DNA of 40,830 nt from Desulfocorpusculum sp964414345 (lineage in GTDB: Bacteria; Desulfobacterota; Desulfocorpusculales; Desulfocorpusculum), in NCBI GenBank assembly GCA_964414345.1, contig CAYPWF010000034.1:1-40830 (forward strand), in the 5' to 3' direction. Shown piece after piece: positions 7,818 through 15,960 of this stretch; the first letter of the stretch is position 1; every line of letters starts with the position of its first letter. The notes under the pieces were generated by a model. The model was given only the letters and a program-made list of their open reading frames with translations, was not told the DNA's origin and made no database searches. The translations under genes and the position numbers were made by a program.

Positions 7818-9476
7818 TTACCCCAGGATGGCCTTAAGGTCCTCATCCGGAGTGTTTATGGGTTTGATATCGAAATTTTTTACCAAAACATTTAGCACAT
7901 TGGGTGTGATGAAAGCAGGCAGACTGGGCCCCAGTCTCATGTTCTTGATGCCCAGGTGGAGCAGGGTAAGCAATATGGCCACTGCCTTCTGCTCATACCA
8001 AGACAGGATCAGGCTTAGGGGCAGCTGGTTCACACCCACGTTGAAAGCTTGGGAGAGGGCCAGGGCTATCTGGATGGCAGAGTAGGCATCGTTGCACTGC
8101 CCTACATCCAGGAGCCTTGGGATTCCACCTATGTCCCCCAAATCCTTGTCAAAGAAGCGGAACTTCCCACAGGCCAGGGTGAGCACCACACAGTCTTTTG
8201 GTACCTTCTCCACGAACTCGCTGTAATAGCTTCTGCCGGGTTTGGCACCGTCACAACCACCCACCAGGAAGAAGTGCTTAATGGCCCCGGATTTAACGGC
8301 CTGGATGACCTTGTCGGCCACACCCATGACCGCGTTTCTGGCAAAGCCCACCATCACACTGCCCTTTTCCAGATCCTGCTGGAAGCCTGGAAGCTCCAAG
8401 GCCCTTTGAATGACCGGGCCGAAGTCTCCCCCCTGGATGTGCACAACCCCAGGCCAGCCCACAAGGCCGCTGGTGAAAATATTGGACTTATAAGAGTCCC
8501 TCGGCTTCTGTATGCAGTTGGTGGTCATCAGAATAGCACCCGGGAAGGCCTCGAATTCCCTCTGCTGGTTTTGCCAGGCTGTCCCGTAATGGCCGTAGAA
8601 GTGGGGGTATTTCTTGAGTCCGGGGTAACCATGGGTTGGAAGCATCTCCCCGTGAGTGTACACGAAGATCCCCTTGCCCTGGCTCTGCTTGAGTATCTCC
8701 TCCAAATCCTTGAGATCGTGGCCTGAGACCAAGATGGCCTTACCTTTCTTGGCTCCAAGGGGAACACGGGTAGGTACCGGATGCCCGTAGGTGGATGTGT
8801 TGGCCTCATCCAGAAGCTCCATGGCCCTCAGATTAGTCTCCCCGCACTTGAGGCTCAGGCCTATCCAGTCGTTCAATCCCAGATCTGTCCTGAGCATTGC
8901 GGCCAGGGTCTCATGTATGTAAGCATAGACCTTGTCATCCTCCTTTCCCAGGATTCGGGCGTGGTCTGCGTAGGCTGCCAAGCCCTTTATGCCGAAAAGG
9001 GTGATGTGTTTGAGGGAGCGTATATCTGGGTCCTCCCCCTCTGCATAGAGCAGTTCAAGCTCTCGCCCCTGCTCCACAAGGCCATCCAATCCTTGGGCCA
9101 GCTCCAGCTCGGCCGGGCCTCCCAGCTCTGTTTTCTTACCCGCTGCCCTGAGCTTTGCCTTTAGGCCTTCCCTCAGAGAAACGCAACGCTCCAGCAACAC
9201 CGGGAACCTATGGGGATCGAAATCCACGTTGGTCAAAGTGGAAAAAAGCGCCTCCACAGTAAAACCGTTCACCTCTGAATCCAGGATCCCGGCTTTGCGC
9301 GCCTCTGCGGCCACCTGTGAGAGCCCCTCAACAGCGTAGACCAAGAGGTCCTGCAGAGCCGCCACATCCGAGTCCTTCCCGCAGACTCCCATCCGCGTGC
9401 ATGCTTCGCCTTTTGCCGTCTGCTCGCACTGGTAACAGAACATCTCCAGCTTCTCTACAGCCTGAGCCACCTTCAT
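7818..9476 (-). CDS. hcp: Hybrid-cluster protein (hydroxylamine reductase / NO reductase), class I
   Basis: Hybrid-cluster protein of 552 residues, which reduces hydroxylamine to ammonia in vitro and acts in NO detoxification and S-nitrosylation in other bacteria. The N-terminal cluster ligands are C14, C17, C26 and C32, spaced CX2CX8CX5C as in the Desulfovibrio class I protein. Hybrid-cluster ligands are visible as HGE (HGEMLPTHG), C in TTNCIQKP, the persulfide-type C in VGGCDGAK, C in TLACGKF, C in DVGQCND, and E and K in WYEQKAV. Length matches the family. The start at 9476 has GGAGGAGG about nine bases upstream; it gives 11 residues before the MFCYQC found at the usual N-terminus. It heads a six-gene leftward operon behind an HcpR-type promoter at 9572-9613. 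Confidence 0.97.
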   Translation of the reverse strand: MKVAQAVEKLEMFCYQCEQTAKGEACTRMGVCGKDSDVAALQDLLVYAVEGLSQVAAEARKAGILDSEVNGFTVEALFSTLTNVDFDPHRFPVLLERCVSLREGLKAKLRAAGKKTELGGPAELELAQGLDGLVEQGRELELLYAEGEDPDIRSLKHITLFGIKGLAAYADHARILGKEDDKVYAYIHETLAAMLRTDLGLNDWIGLSLKCGETNLRAMELLDEANTSTYGHPVPTRVPLGAKKGKAILVSGHDLKDLEEILKQSQGKGIFVYTHGEMLPTHGYPGLKKYPHFYGHYGTAWQNQQREFEAFPGAILMTTNCIQKPRDSYKSNIFTSGLVGWPGVVHIQGGDFGPVIQRALELPGFQQDLEKGSVMVGFARNAVMGVADKVIQAVKSGAIKHFFLVGGCDGAKPGRSYYSEFVEKVPKDCVVLTLACGKFRFFDKDLGDIGGIPRLLDVGQCNDAYSAIQIALALSQAFNVGVNQLPLSLILSWYEQKAVAILLTLLHLGIKNMRLGPSLPAFITPNVLNVLVKNFDIKPINTPDEDLKAILG

Positions 9477-9571
9477 GAATTCTTCCTCCTCCTACAAGAG
9501 TATTGGACCCAGCATCTTAGGAGTGGGCCTTAAGCTTAGCTTCTTCTCCCACTTTCTGATCCTGAAAAGGC

Positions 9572-9613
9572 ATCTTAGGGCTATCTGCCTTGTTGCACCT
9601 TGACTTACGTCAA
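9572..9613 (-). promoter_or_regulatory. HcpR/FNR-type operator and promoter of hcp
   Basis: A perfect palindrome TTGAC-TTAC-GTCAA lies at 9600-9613. Read leftward, TAAGAT (9577 to 9572) follows 22 bp later as a -10 hexamer. If the operator is centred at -41.5 (9606.5), the start of transcription falls at about 9565 and the hexamer at exactly -12 to -7, the standard class II activator layout. The leader would be about 90 bases. The palindrome resembles the motif described for HcpR, and a Crp/Fnr regulator gene lies 2.2 kb away. Binding itself is inferred. Confidence 0.72.
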
Positions 9614-9671
9614 CAGCAAAAAAGAATTTTGCATTTTTGAAATCCACGTAAACAAGAGCCGGCCTCTGGGC

Positions 9672-9809
9672 TTACCCGTGAATCAAAATGGGAAGGCACC
9701 TCACACAAACCCAGAAGAGACTCCCCTCTTTGCGTGCCTGTAAGAGCACTGCCTCGGCCTCGCTTGCCCCGCACATGAAACATTTTTCTTTTTCCTCTTT
9801 ACCTGCCAT
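9672..9809 (-). CDS. 45-residue zinc-ribbon protein, unannotated-size small gene
   Basis: A short open frame of 45 residues with two CXXC knuckles, C10-F-M-C13 and C35-V-R-C38, separated by 21 residues, ending in a hydrophobic LPILIHG. The spacing fits a single zinc ribbon. The ATG at 9809 has GGAGG about a dozen bases upstream. It starts 52 bp after the end of the DUF1858 fusion gene in the same direction, so it is probably the third gene of that operon. The operator of hcp follows its stop by about 60 bp. The cysteine pattern and operon position make a chance frame unlikely. No function is known to me; metal binding is inferred. Confidence 0.7.
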   Translation of the reverse strand: MAGKEEKEKCFMCGASEAEAVLLQARKEGSLFWVCVRCLPILIHG

Positions 9810-9861
9810 GGCTCCATGCCTCCTTTCCCTTAAGCTTTTTCTCTCCTACCAAAAAAACATC

Positions 9862-10749
9862 TCACACGCCCCTAGGTTGAGCACCTCCAAGCTTCAGCGC
9901 AGCTTGGTTAAGCTCTGATAGGATTTTCTCCAGCTCCACATTGTGCATCATGGCGCTTTGGGCTATTGTCTCAAAGGCCTGCCCCGGACAAGAGAAACAG
10001 CCCTCCCCGTAGAATCTCCTGAAAACCTCCTCAGTGCCGGGGTAATCCCTGATCACGTCCCCTATCACACTCTCTTTCCTTATAGGCCCCTCTGATGAGA
10101 TTGAGCTGGCTGGTTCCACCCGACCCCCAACTGCCGAGGCTATATCCCGCAGAAGCTCTCTTTCCTCCAGGGCGTGCCTTCTAGCTAACATGCCGAGAGT
10201 CACCCCTAGTTTTTTCACGTGTTCCAAATGTTGGGGATCAGAGAGAGCCTGTACTCCTCGTGCCACCAGCATTTCTCTTACCTGGGGCCAGCTCTCCAGG
10301 AGTTCCGCCACCTTGGTTCCACCAGATATCAAAGGCTCCTGCACCTGCTCCTGCCTCTCCTGGGCCTCCTGCTTAGGGGAAGAGAGCATTGAAAACCCTA
10401 CGTTTCCGAAGAAAAGGACAGTTGAGAGTCCCTGAATCACCGAGCAGGCGAGCCATCCTGAGGGCCATACCGAATAGAAGAGCACCATGCCAACCAGACT
10501 CAGATTCGAGCTCCAGAAGTGCACTGCCACAAGCCCCGGCCACCTAAGGGTCCTGCCGCTGAATCTGGGAAGGATAAAGTAGCCTACCCCGAAGATCATC
10601 ATAGCCATGAACCCCAGGAGATTCAGGTGCACATGGGCGAATCTGAGCTGGAGGGAGGCCACACTCCAGGCCAGATGAATGCCCAGGAACGCGCCCACCA
10701 AAAGGTAGAGCATGGACATGAAAACAAAGGCCTTCATGTAGCGATCCAT
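9862..10749 (-). CDS. Haem-copper-oxidase subunit I-like membrane domain fused to two DUF1858 domains
   Basis: A 295-residue fusion. Residues 1-125 form about four membrane helices (near 7-29, 38-60, 72-93, 98-120). Histidines in FAHVHLNLLGF and AVHFW are typical of short proteins annotated as cytochrome-oxidase/NorB-like subunit I. Two DUF1858-type helical domains follow, at about 145-205 and 228-290. The second carries CFSCPG, the CXXC of the hybrid-cluster-protein-associated redox disulfide domain (TIGR03980). The gene lies between the sulfite-reductase-like gene and the small zinc-ribbon gene, in the operon next to hcp. A haem-based NO sensor, NO reductase fragment or electron conduit are all possible; it is too short for a full oxidase subunit. 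Only the domain calls are firm. Confidence 0.8.
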   Translation of the reverse strand: MDRYMKAFVFMSMLYLLVGAFLGIHLAWSVASLQLRFAHVHLNLLGFMAMMIFGVGYFILPRFSGRTLRWPGLVAVHFWSSNLSLVGMVLFYSVWPSGWLACSVIQGLSTVLFFGNVGFSMLSSPKQEAQERQEQVQEPLISGGTKVAELLESWPQVREMLVARGVQALSDPQHLEHVKKLGVTLGMLARRHALEERELLRDIASAVGGRVEPASSISSEGPIRKESVIGDVIRDYPGTEEVFRRFYGEGCFSCPGQAFETIAQSAMMHNVELEKILSELNQAALKLGGAQPRGV

Positions 10750-10873
10750 GGCTTAACCTCCCTTTTTCCCGGGTCCCGGCTCATAAACCCGAGTCTCCCA
10801 CAGCCGGCCGGGTGTTACAAACCATTTCTCACACAAGTACCAGGGCACTGGAGACTCCCTTGATGCCCCCTGC

Positions 10874-11677
10874 TTAGTTCCCATATTTTTGAAGCTCCTT
10901 CAGGAATACCTCCCATCCCTTGCGCTCCAATATCTCCCCCAATCTCTCCCCCTTTTGGCACTCCTTCATGTACAAGCTCAAAATACGCTCCACCAGCTGG
11001 GGGATTTCCTCTCCAGTGTGAACTCCCGAAAGCTCCATGGCGAGCCTGGGATGTCTTCCCAGCTTTCCCCCAACCAGCACCCTGTAACCCCTGACAGCCT
11101 CTGCCAGGCACCCGCTGGGGCAGACCTGGATGCACTGGCCACACCCAAGGCATTTTTCCGGGTCCAATACCGGTCCCTCGGAATCCAGCAAGAGAGCCCC
11201 CTCCTTGCAGATCTGGATGCATGCCCCGCAACCCTCGCATTTCTTCTCAGAGACCACCGGCTTTCTGCAGCCTAGCAGACCCAGATCGGCTATCTGTGGC
11301 CTGGAACAGGCATTGGGGCAGTCAGAGACCGAGACCCTGAACTCATGGTGGAACTTCAAAGGCCCCCCCACCCGTTGGCTGAGGAACTCTTTCAGACCTT
11401 TTTCAGCCAAGAGCCTCTCCAAAGTTGCCACCAACCCCTCTACCACAACCGCCCTGTTGGGGCAGCCCGTAGGGCCAAAGCAGGTCTCCACCTGATAACC
11501 CCTGACCTCCTCTTCCATGCGCTCCAGGAACCTTCTTTGGCAGGTGCGCACATGCTCCATGGTGACCAGAGAGGCTCCCTCTCTGGCAGCATGCTCCTCC
11601 ACCCTCTTGCGAACCCTCTTTCGCACGAAAAAGGGCACTTTCTGAACCGCCTGCTCGGCTTCAAGGCTCCATTTCAT
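10874..11677 (-). CDS. Small siroheme sulfite/nitrite reductase-like protein with PCP_red and 2x[4Fe-4S] domains
   Basis: A 267-residue protein. The first ~45 residues are a PCP_red-type helix pair (KVPFFVRKRVRKRVEEHA). A siroheme-[4Fe-4S] ligand set follows: C-X5-C (CFGPTGC) and C-X3-C (CPNAC). Then comes a two-cluster ferredoxin insert (CEGCGACIQIC and CLGCGQCIQVC) and a helical end. This is the layout of small dissimilatory-sulfite-reductase-like proteins, which reduce sulfite, nitrite or related N-oxides with six electrons. The start at 11677 follows AGGAGG; the open frame runs upstream through the promoter to 11875 but that part has no sense. It is first gene of the leftward operon behind the operator at 11739-11752. 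In this setting reduction of an N-oxide is as likely as sulfite. Confidence 0.85.
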   Translation of the reverse strand: MKWSLEAEQAVQKVPFFVRKRVRKRVEEHAAREGASLVTMEHVRTCQRRFLERMEEEVRGYQVETCFGPTGCPNRAVVVEGLVATLERLLAEKGLKEFLSQRVGGPLKFHHEFRVSVSDCPNACSRPQIADLGLLGCRKPVVSEKKCEGCGACIQICKEGALLLDSEGPVLDPEKCLGCGQCIQVCPSGCLAEAVRGYRVLVGGKLGRHPRLAMELSGVHTGEEIPQLVERILSLYMKECQKGERLGEILERKGWEVFLKELQKYGN

Positions 11678-11711
11678 GGCTTGGCCTCCTTGGGAAGAGG
11701 ATGCTATATTC

Positions 11712-11752
11712 ATCTTAGGAGATAAAAGCAAAGCTACCTTGACATAGATCAA
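11712..11752 (-). promoter_or_regulatory. Second HcpR/FNR-type operator and promoter, between divergent genes
   Basis: TTGAC-ATAG-ATCAA lies at 11739-11752, one arm mismatch from the palindrome upstream of hcp. Leftward, TAAGAT (11717 to 11712) follows 21 bp later, the same hexamer at nearly the same spacing as at hcp. The leader to the sulfite-reductase-like start at 11677 would be about 28 bases. The operator also ends only 12 bp before the regulator's own ATG at 11765, so the regulator may control its own gene. Confidence 0.68.
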
Positions 11753-11764
11753 GAAAGTTCCCCC

Positions 11765-12457
11765 ATGGACCTGCTTCATCACATATCCGCAGTGCCTCTT
11801 TTCCAGGGGCTTTCCAGGGAACACCTGGAGCACATGGCTGTGGCGGCCCTGGAACAGGTTTTCAAGAAAGGACAAATAATCTTCTCAGAGGGGGAAGACG
11901 GAAGCGGCTTTTACCTGGTGCTCCGGGGCAGGGTTAAAGTCTTTAAGCTCTCCCCGGAGGGCAAAGAGCAGATCCTGCACATCCTGGGACCAGGTGAGCC
12001 CGTGGGGGAGGTGGCTGTCTTGTCAGGAGAGCTTTTCCCGGCCAACGCCCAGGCCATGGAGGAAAGCAGGCTGCTTTTCTTTCCAAGGGAGGTTTTTGTG
12101 GAGATGATCCGCAGGGACCCTTCGGTAGCCTTGAGAATGCTAGGAGTCCTGGCCAAGAGGCTTCGCAAGTTCACCATGCTCATAGAGGATCTTTCCCTCA
12201 AAGAAGTGCCCGGAAGGCTGGCCAGCTACCTCTTGGAGCAGGAGAGGCCTACTGATGGCAAAGCGGGTTCCTTCACCCTGGATATACCCAAGGCCCAGCT
12301 TGCCAGCCTCCTGGGCACCATCCCTGAGACTCTCTCGAGGATTTTGGCAAGGATGGCCGGTGAGGAACTCATCCAACTCAATGGCACCAGGGGTATCCGC
12401 ATACTGGACCGTGAAGGCCTGGAGGAGCTGGCCCAGGGTCTCAGGAGGCTCTCCTGA
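11765..12457 (+). CDS. hcpR: Crp/Fnr-family regulator, HcpR candidate
   Basis: A 230-residue Crp/Fnr-family transcription factor. Residues 1-130 are the cyclic-nucleotide-type sensor barrel (LFQGLSREHLEHMA, then GEDGSGFYLVLRGRVKVFK and the GEPVGEVAVLSG loop), followed by the long dimer helix. The C-terminal winged helix holds TLDIPKAQLASLLGTIPETLSRILARM, in which PETLSR is the recognition helix. It has no N-terminal cysteine cluster as in true Fnr, which agrees with HcpR. Its gene is divergent from the sulfite-reductase-like operon and 2.3 kb from hcp, and two matching operators lie in front of those operons. HcpR proteins respond to NO or nitrite and control hcp in anaerobes. The symbol is assigned from family plus context; the ligand is not shown here. 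Confidence 0.82.
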   Translation: MDLLHHISAVPLFQGLSREHLEHMAVAALEQVFKKGQIIFSEGEDGSGFYLVLRGRVKVFKLSPEGKEQILHILGPGEPVGEVAVLSGELFPANAQAMEESRLLFFPREVFVEMIRRDPSVALRMLGVLAKRLRKFTMLIEDLSLKEVPGRLASYLLEQERPTDGKAGSFTLDIPKAQLASLLGTIPETLSRILARMAGEELIQLNGTRGIRILDREGLEELAQGLRRLS

Positions 12458-12460
12458 GGA

Positions 12461-13351
12461 ATGAAGCCCTGCGCTGCAAGAAAGCTCTGCAGTTGCGTTT
12501 CAGCCCAGCAGATAACCTCTTCCCCACAGGGCTCCCTGAAGGTTTTCCTGGAAGAGCTATACGGCCGAATCAACCGCAGGGATCTTGTCCATCCAGATCC
12601 CTTGGAGTTTCTTTACGAGTATCCAGACCCCTTGGAAAGGGAAATAGCGGGTCTTGTGGCAGCGGCTCTTGCCTATGGAAGGGTGACACAAATCCTAAAA
12701 AGCGTAAGAGAAGTGCTCTTGCGATTGGGGCCTTCCCCCAGGTCCAGGATCCTGAGCTCAGGAAGGCAGGAACTGAAGCTTCTCCTGGCCGGATTTCGCC
12801 ACAGGTTTACAAGCGGCGAGGCTTTGGCTGATCTTCTTTGGGGAGCAGCAGGCCTCATAAGGAGATACGGTTCTCTGGGGGAGTGTTTCCAACTGCGCAT
12901 GTATGAGGGACAAACCAGCACGCTTCCCGCCCTTTGCGCATGGATGGGAGAGATGGATGAGGCCTCGGATGGATGGGCCTCAGAGGTGCTCCCCTCGCCC
13001 CGGGGGGGAAGCTGCTGTAAGAGACTTCACCTGTATCTTCGATGGATGGTGAGAAAAGATCTAGTTGATCCTGGAGGCTGGGAAGGGGTGGGTGCCTCCC
13101 GGCTCTTGGTGCCTTTGGATGTTCACATGCACAGGGTGGGCAGGACCTTGGGCTTCACCAAGAGACAGCAACCTGATCTTGCTGCTGCCATAGAGATAAC
13201 CGATGGGTTTCGGCATATCTGCCCTGAGGATCCAGTGAAGTATGATTTTGTTCTGACCCGTCCTGGTATCTGGGGACAGGCCGAAAGTTTTTGGAAAGAG
13301 AGGAGGTTTTTGGATGGAATCCCCGAACTTGAACGTCCTGATAGGTGGTGA
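12461..13351 (+). CDS. TIGR02757 (DUF2400) family protein
   Basis: A 296-residue protein of the TIGR02757/DUF2400 family, helical proteins of unproven function found across many bacteria. Family landmarks are PLEFLYEYPDPLEREIAGLVAAALAYGRV near residues 45-75, YLRWMVRKDLVDPGGW near 190, and VPLDVHMHRVGRTLG near 215, ending in DPVKYDFVLTRPGIW. The ATG at 12461 follows the regulator stop by three bases, so the genes are likely cotranscribed. The last 38 bases overlap the korA start in another frame. The family's fold has been likened to helix-hairpin-helix glycosylase-type proteins, but I cannot confirm that here. Confidence 0.85.
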   Translation: MKPCAARKLCSCVSAQQITSSPQGSLKVFLEELYGRINRRDLVHPDPLEFLYEYPDPLEREIAGLVAAALAYGRVTQILKSVREVLLRLGPSPRSRILSSGRQELKLLLAGFRHRFTSGEALADLLWGAAGLIRRYGSLGECFQLRMYEGQTSTLPALCAWMGEMDEASDGWASEVLPSPRGGSCCKRLHLYLRWMVRKDLVDPGGWEGVGASRLLVPLDVHMHRVGRTLGFTKRQQPDLAAAIEITDGFRHICPEDPVKYDFVLTRPGIWGQAESFWKERRFLDGIPELERPDRW

Positions 13352-14999
13352 GGCGGGCCAGGGGCTTCAGACAATGGGCGAGGCCTTTACCCGGGCACTG
13401 GCTAGGCGGGGCTACAGGGTGCACGTGACCCAGACCTATGAATCGCGGGTACGGGGCGGTCATAACGTGTTTGCCATAAGATTTGGGCCTGGGGAGGTCT
13501 TGGCTCCCACAGAGAAGGTGGATCTGCTGGTGGCCCTAAACAGCGAGACCCTCTTTTTACACCAGGAAGAGATGGCCCCTGGAGCTCAGGCCCTGGCCGA
13601 TGAGGCTTGGGAAATTCCTGAGGGACTCCCGGTAGTAAAAGTCCCGTACAAAACCCTTAGCGGAAACGGCTTTGTAAATACCGTGGCTGTGGGACTGGCT
13701 GGTTCTATGCTTGGGGTTCCAGAGGAAATCCTGGCAGGGGCTTTGGAGCAGATCTTGGGGAAAGGGAAGTCCGGGGTAGTCGAAGCAAATCGAAAGGCTC
13801 TTTCTTCGGCTTACGAGTGGGCTAAAAGGAATTGCAAGAACTTGGATGTGCCCTCCCCCAGGGCTTCGGCATCTCCCAGGATAGTGTTGAACGGTCATGA
13901 GGCAGCGGGGCTGGGGGCCATCTCAGCCGGTGTGCGTTTCTGTGCCTACTACCCCATGAGCCCATCCACTTCTGTGGCCATGATTCTGATCCAGTGGTCC
14001 AGGCAGATGGGCATTATTGTGGAGCAGGCAGAGGACGAAATAGCGGCCATAAACATGGCCATAGGAGCCTCTTTTGCAGGCATCCCCAGCATAGTTCCCA
14101 CCTCGGGAGGGGGATTTGCTTTGATGGTGGAGGCAGTGAGCCTGGCCGCCGTATCAGAGACACCCGTGGTTGTTCTAATAGGCCAGAGGCCCGGGCCTGC
14201 CACAGGACTGGCCACAAGGACGGAGCAGGCGGATTTGGAGTTCGTATTGCACGCCGGACACGGGGAGTTCCCCAGGGCTGTCTTTGCTCCGGGAAGCATA
14301 GAGGAGTGTTTCCACTTGACCAGGAAAGCCGTGGAGCTGGCCGAGAAATACCAGGGCCCTGTCTTCATACTAACGGATCATTTCTTGGCGGATTCTTACA
14401 GAGATGTGGATCCCTTTCCTGTGAAGAAGCTGGGCTGTGTGCTGCCAGGTGAGGACCCAGAAGGAATCCAAGGCAAGTATGCGCGATATTCCATTACCCC
14501 CTCCGGGGTTTCACCACGTCTGCTTCCTGGGGTTTCAAGACACCTCGTGGTGGCGGACAGCCACGAGCATACAGAGACAGGCCACATCACCGAAGACCTA
14601 ACCCTGAGGCCCAAGATGGTGGAAAAGAGGCTTCGTAAAGCACAAGGCATAACCCATGAGGTAGTGGCTCCAAGCTTTTTGGGGCCTGAGGATCCTGAAC
14701 TTATTTTGGTGGGATGGGGATCCACCAAAGGCGCCATGCAGGAGGCAGCCAACCTCTTGAGCCTACAGGGCCGCAAAACCGCTGTGCTCCACTTCTCCCA
14801 GGTTTGGCCTCTGGTGGAAGAGCAATTCCTGGGAAGGCTCACAAGAGTCAAGAAGGCCGTTTGTGTGGAAGGAAACGCCACAGGCCAATTGGCCAGGCTT
14901 ATCAGAAGGGAAACAGGGTTTCAGTTTTCCTCAAGGATATCCAGATACGACGGGCTTCCCATGACCCCTGGGTATATTTTAAATAAATTGGATGGATGA
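13314..14999 (+). CDS. korA: 2-oxoacid:ferredoxin oxidoreductase, fused gamma-alpha subunit
   Basis: A 561-residue KorA-type subunit, in which the gamma domain (residues 1-180, starting LIGGEAGQGLQTMG) is fused to the alpha domain (from GHEAAGLGAISAGVRF at about 193). With KorB it oxidises a 2-oxo acid to an acyl-CoA, giving electrons to ferredoxin. The alpha domain shows the substrate-loop motif YYPMSPSTS, EQAEDEIAAINMAIGAS and TSGGGFALM. The start overlaps the previous gene by 38 bases, but the protein begins exactly where the family does. The two-subunit form lacking a separate delta ferredoxin is usual for 2-oxoglutarate or broad-range enzymes. Substrate is not certain. Next gene is korB after 76 bp. 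Confidence 0.9.
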   Translation: MESPNLNVLIGGEAGQGLQTMGEAFTRALARRGYRVHVTQTYESRVRGGHNVFAIRFGPGEVLAPTEKVDLLVALNSETLFLHQEEMAPGAQALADEAWEIPEGLPVVKVPYKTLSGNGFVNTVAVGLAGSMLGVPEEILAGALEQILGKGKSGVVEANRKALSSAYEWAKRNCKNLDVPSPRASASPRIVLNGHEAAGLGAISAGVRFCAYYPMSPSTSVAMILIQWSRQMGIIVEQAEDEIAAINMAIGASFAGIPSIVPTSGGGFALMVEAVSLAAVSETPVVVLIGQRPGPATGLATRTEQADLEFVLHAGHGEFPRAVFAPGSIEECFHLTRKAVELAEKYQGPVFILTDHFLADSYRDVDPFPVKKLGCVLPGEDPEGIQGKYARYSITPSGVSPRLLPGVSRHLVVADSHEHTETGHITEDLTLRPKMVEKRLRKAQGITHEVVAPSFLGPEDPELILVGWGSTKGAMQEAANLLSLQGRKTAVLHFSQVWPLVEEQFLGRLTRVKKAVCVEGNATGQLARLIRRETGFQFSSRISRYDGLPMTPGYILNKLDG

Positions 15000-15075
15000 A
15001 AGGATGAGGAAGAATCCTTTCCAACCTGTTTACGGGAAGGATCACTCGCATGCTTTTTAGAAAGGAGAGATCTTT

Positions 15076-15927
15076 ATGGTCAGCGTAGAGCAATACGGGG
15101 ATTACAAGACATCTTGGTGCCCTGGTTGCGGGAATTTCCCAATACTCAAAGCCCTCAAAGAGGCCTTGGCTGGGTTGGATCTGGCTCCACACCAGGTCCT
15201 GTTCGTATCCGGAATAGGCCAGGCTGCCAAAACACCCCACTACATAAACGGGAACGTTTTTAACGGACTGCACGGCAGATCCCTTCCTGTGGCCACAGGA
15301 GCCAAGCTGGCCAACCCCGGCCTTGTGGTGATTGTGGAAAGCGGTGACGGATGCATGTACGGGGAGGGCGGGAACCATTTCCTGGCCGCCATAAGAAGGA
15401 ACATTGATCTGACGGTATTGGTTCACAACAACCAGGTGTACGGCCTGACCAAGGGGCAGGCCAGCCCCACCTCTGCCCAGGGGTTTGTTACAAGGGCGCA
15501 GCCAGATGGGGTGTTCTCCAGCCCCTTCAATCCCATTGCAGTGGCCGTGGCCCTTCAGGCCGGATTTGTTGCCCGCGCCTTTGCTGGGATGGGCGAGCAC
15601 CTCGTGCAGATGATCCAAGAAGGGATCCGGCACCGGGGGCTGGCCATCATTGACATTCTGCAGCCCTGTGTCTCGTTCAATCATGTTAACACCTACGAGT
15701 GGTACAGGAAGAGGTGCAAACCCATTGCTAGAGATCACGACCCAACGGACTGGGCAAAAGCCATGGCATTGTCTCTCAAGTGGGGTGAGGAAATACCGGT
15801 AGGCATCATTTACCGAAACAATCGCCCAGCTTTTGAGGAACAATTCTCAGTTCTTAGAGAAGGCCCCCTGCTGGGCCGGAAGCCCGACATGAAAGCCCTG
15901 GGGGATATCTTGCAACATTTTGCCTGA
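15076..15927 (+). CDS. korB: 2-oxoacid:ferredoxin oxidoreductase beta subunit
   Basis: A 283-residue beta subunit that binds thiamine pyrophosphate and an Fe-S cluster. Seen: the N-terminal WCPGCGNF with two of the cluster cysteines and the TPP motif GDGCMYGEGGNHFLAAIRRN, followed by NNQVYGLTKGQASPTS, the family's diagnostic block. A further cysteine sits in QPCVSFN. Length and order fit KorB. GAAAGGAGAG lies just before the ATG. It forms an enzyme with the upstream korA. The octahaem cytochrome gene starts 34 bp later in the same direction, so ferredoxin-linked oxidation and the cytochrome may be transcribed together. Confidence 0.93.
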   Translation: MVSVEQYGDYKTSWCPGCGNFPILKALKEALAGLDLAPHQVLFVSGIGQAAKTPHYINGNVFNGLHGRSLPVATGAKLANPGLVVIVESGDGCMYGEGGNHFLAAIRRNIDLTVLVHNNQVYGLTKGQASPTSAQGFVTRAQPDGVFSSPFNPIAVAVALQAGFVARAFAGMGEHLVQMIQEGIRHRGLAIIDILQPCVSFNHVNTYEWYRKRCKPIARDHDPTDWAKAMALSLKWGEEIPVGIIYRNNRPAFEEQFSVLREGPLLGRKPDMKALGDILQHFA

Positions 15928-15960
15928 GGTGAAGGCCCAAACCATGGGGAGGGATAGGCC

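Noticed and set aside
11678..11875. N-terminal extension of the sulfite-reductase-like gene
   Set aside because: It would cover the operator, the promoter and the divergent regulator's start; the PCP_red domain begins at the 11677 ATG, which has its own ribosome site.
14902..15843. 313-residue minus-strand open frame opposite korB
   Set aside because: It is the antisense of a well-conserved korB; composition is that of a shadow frame.
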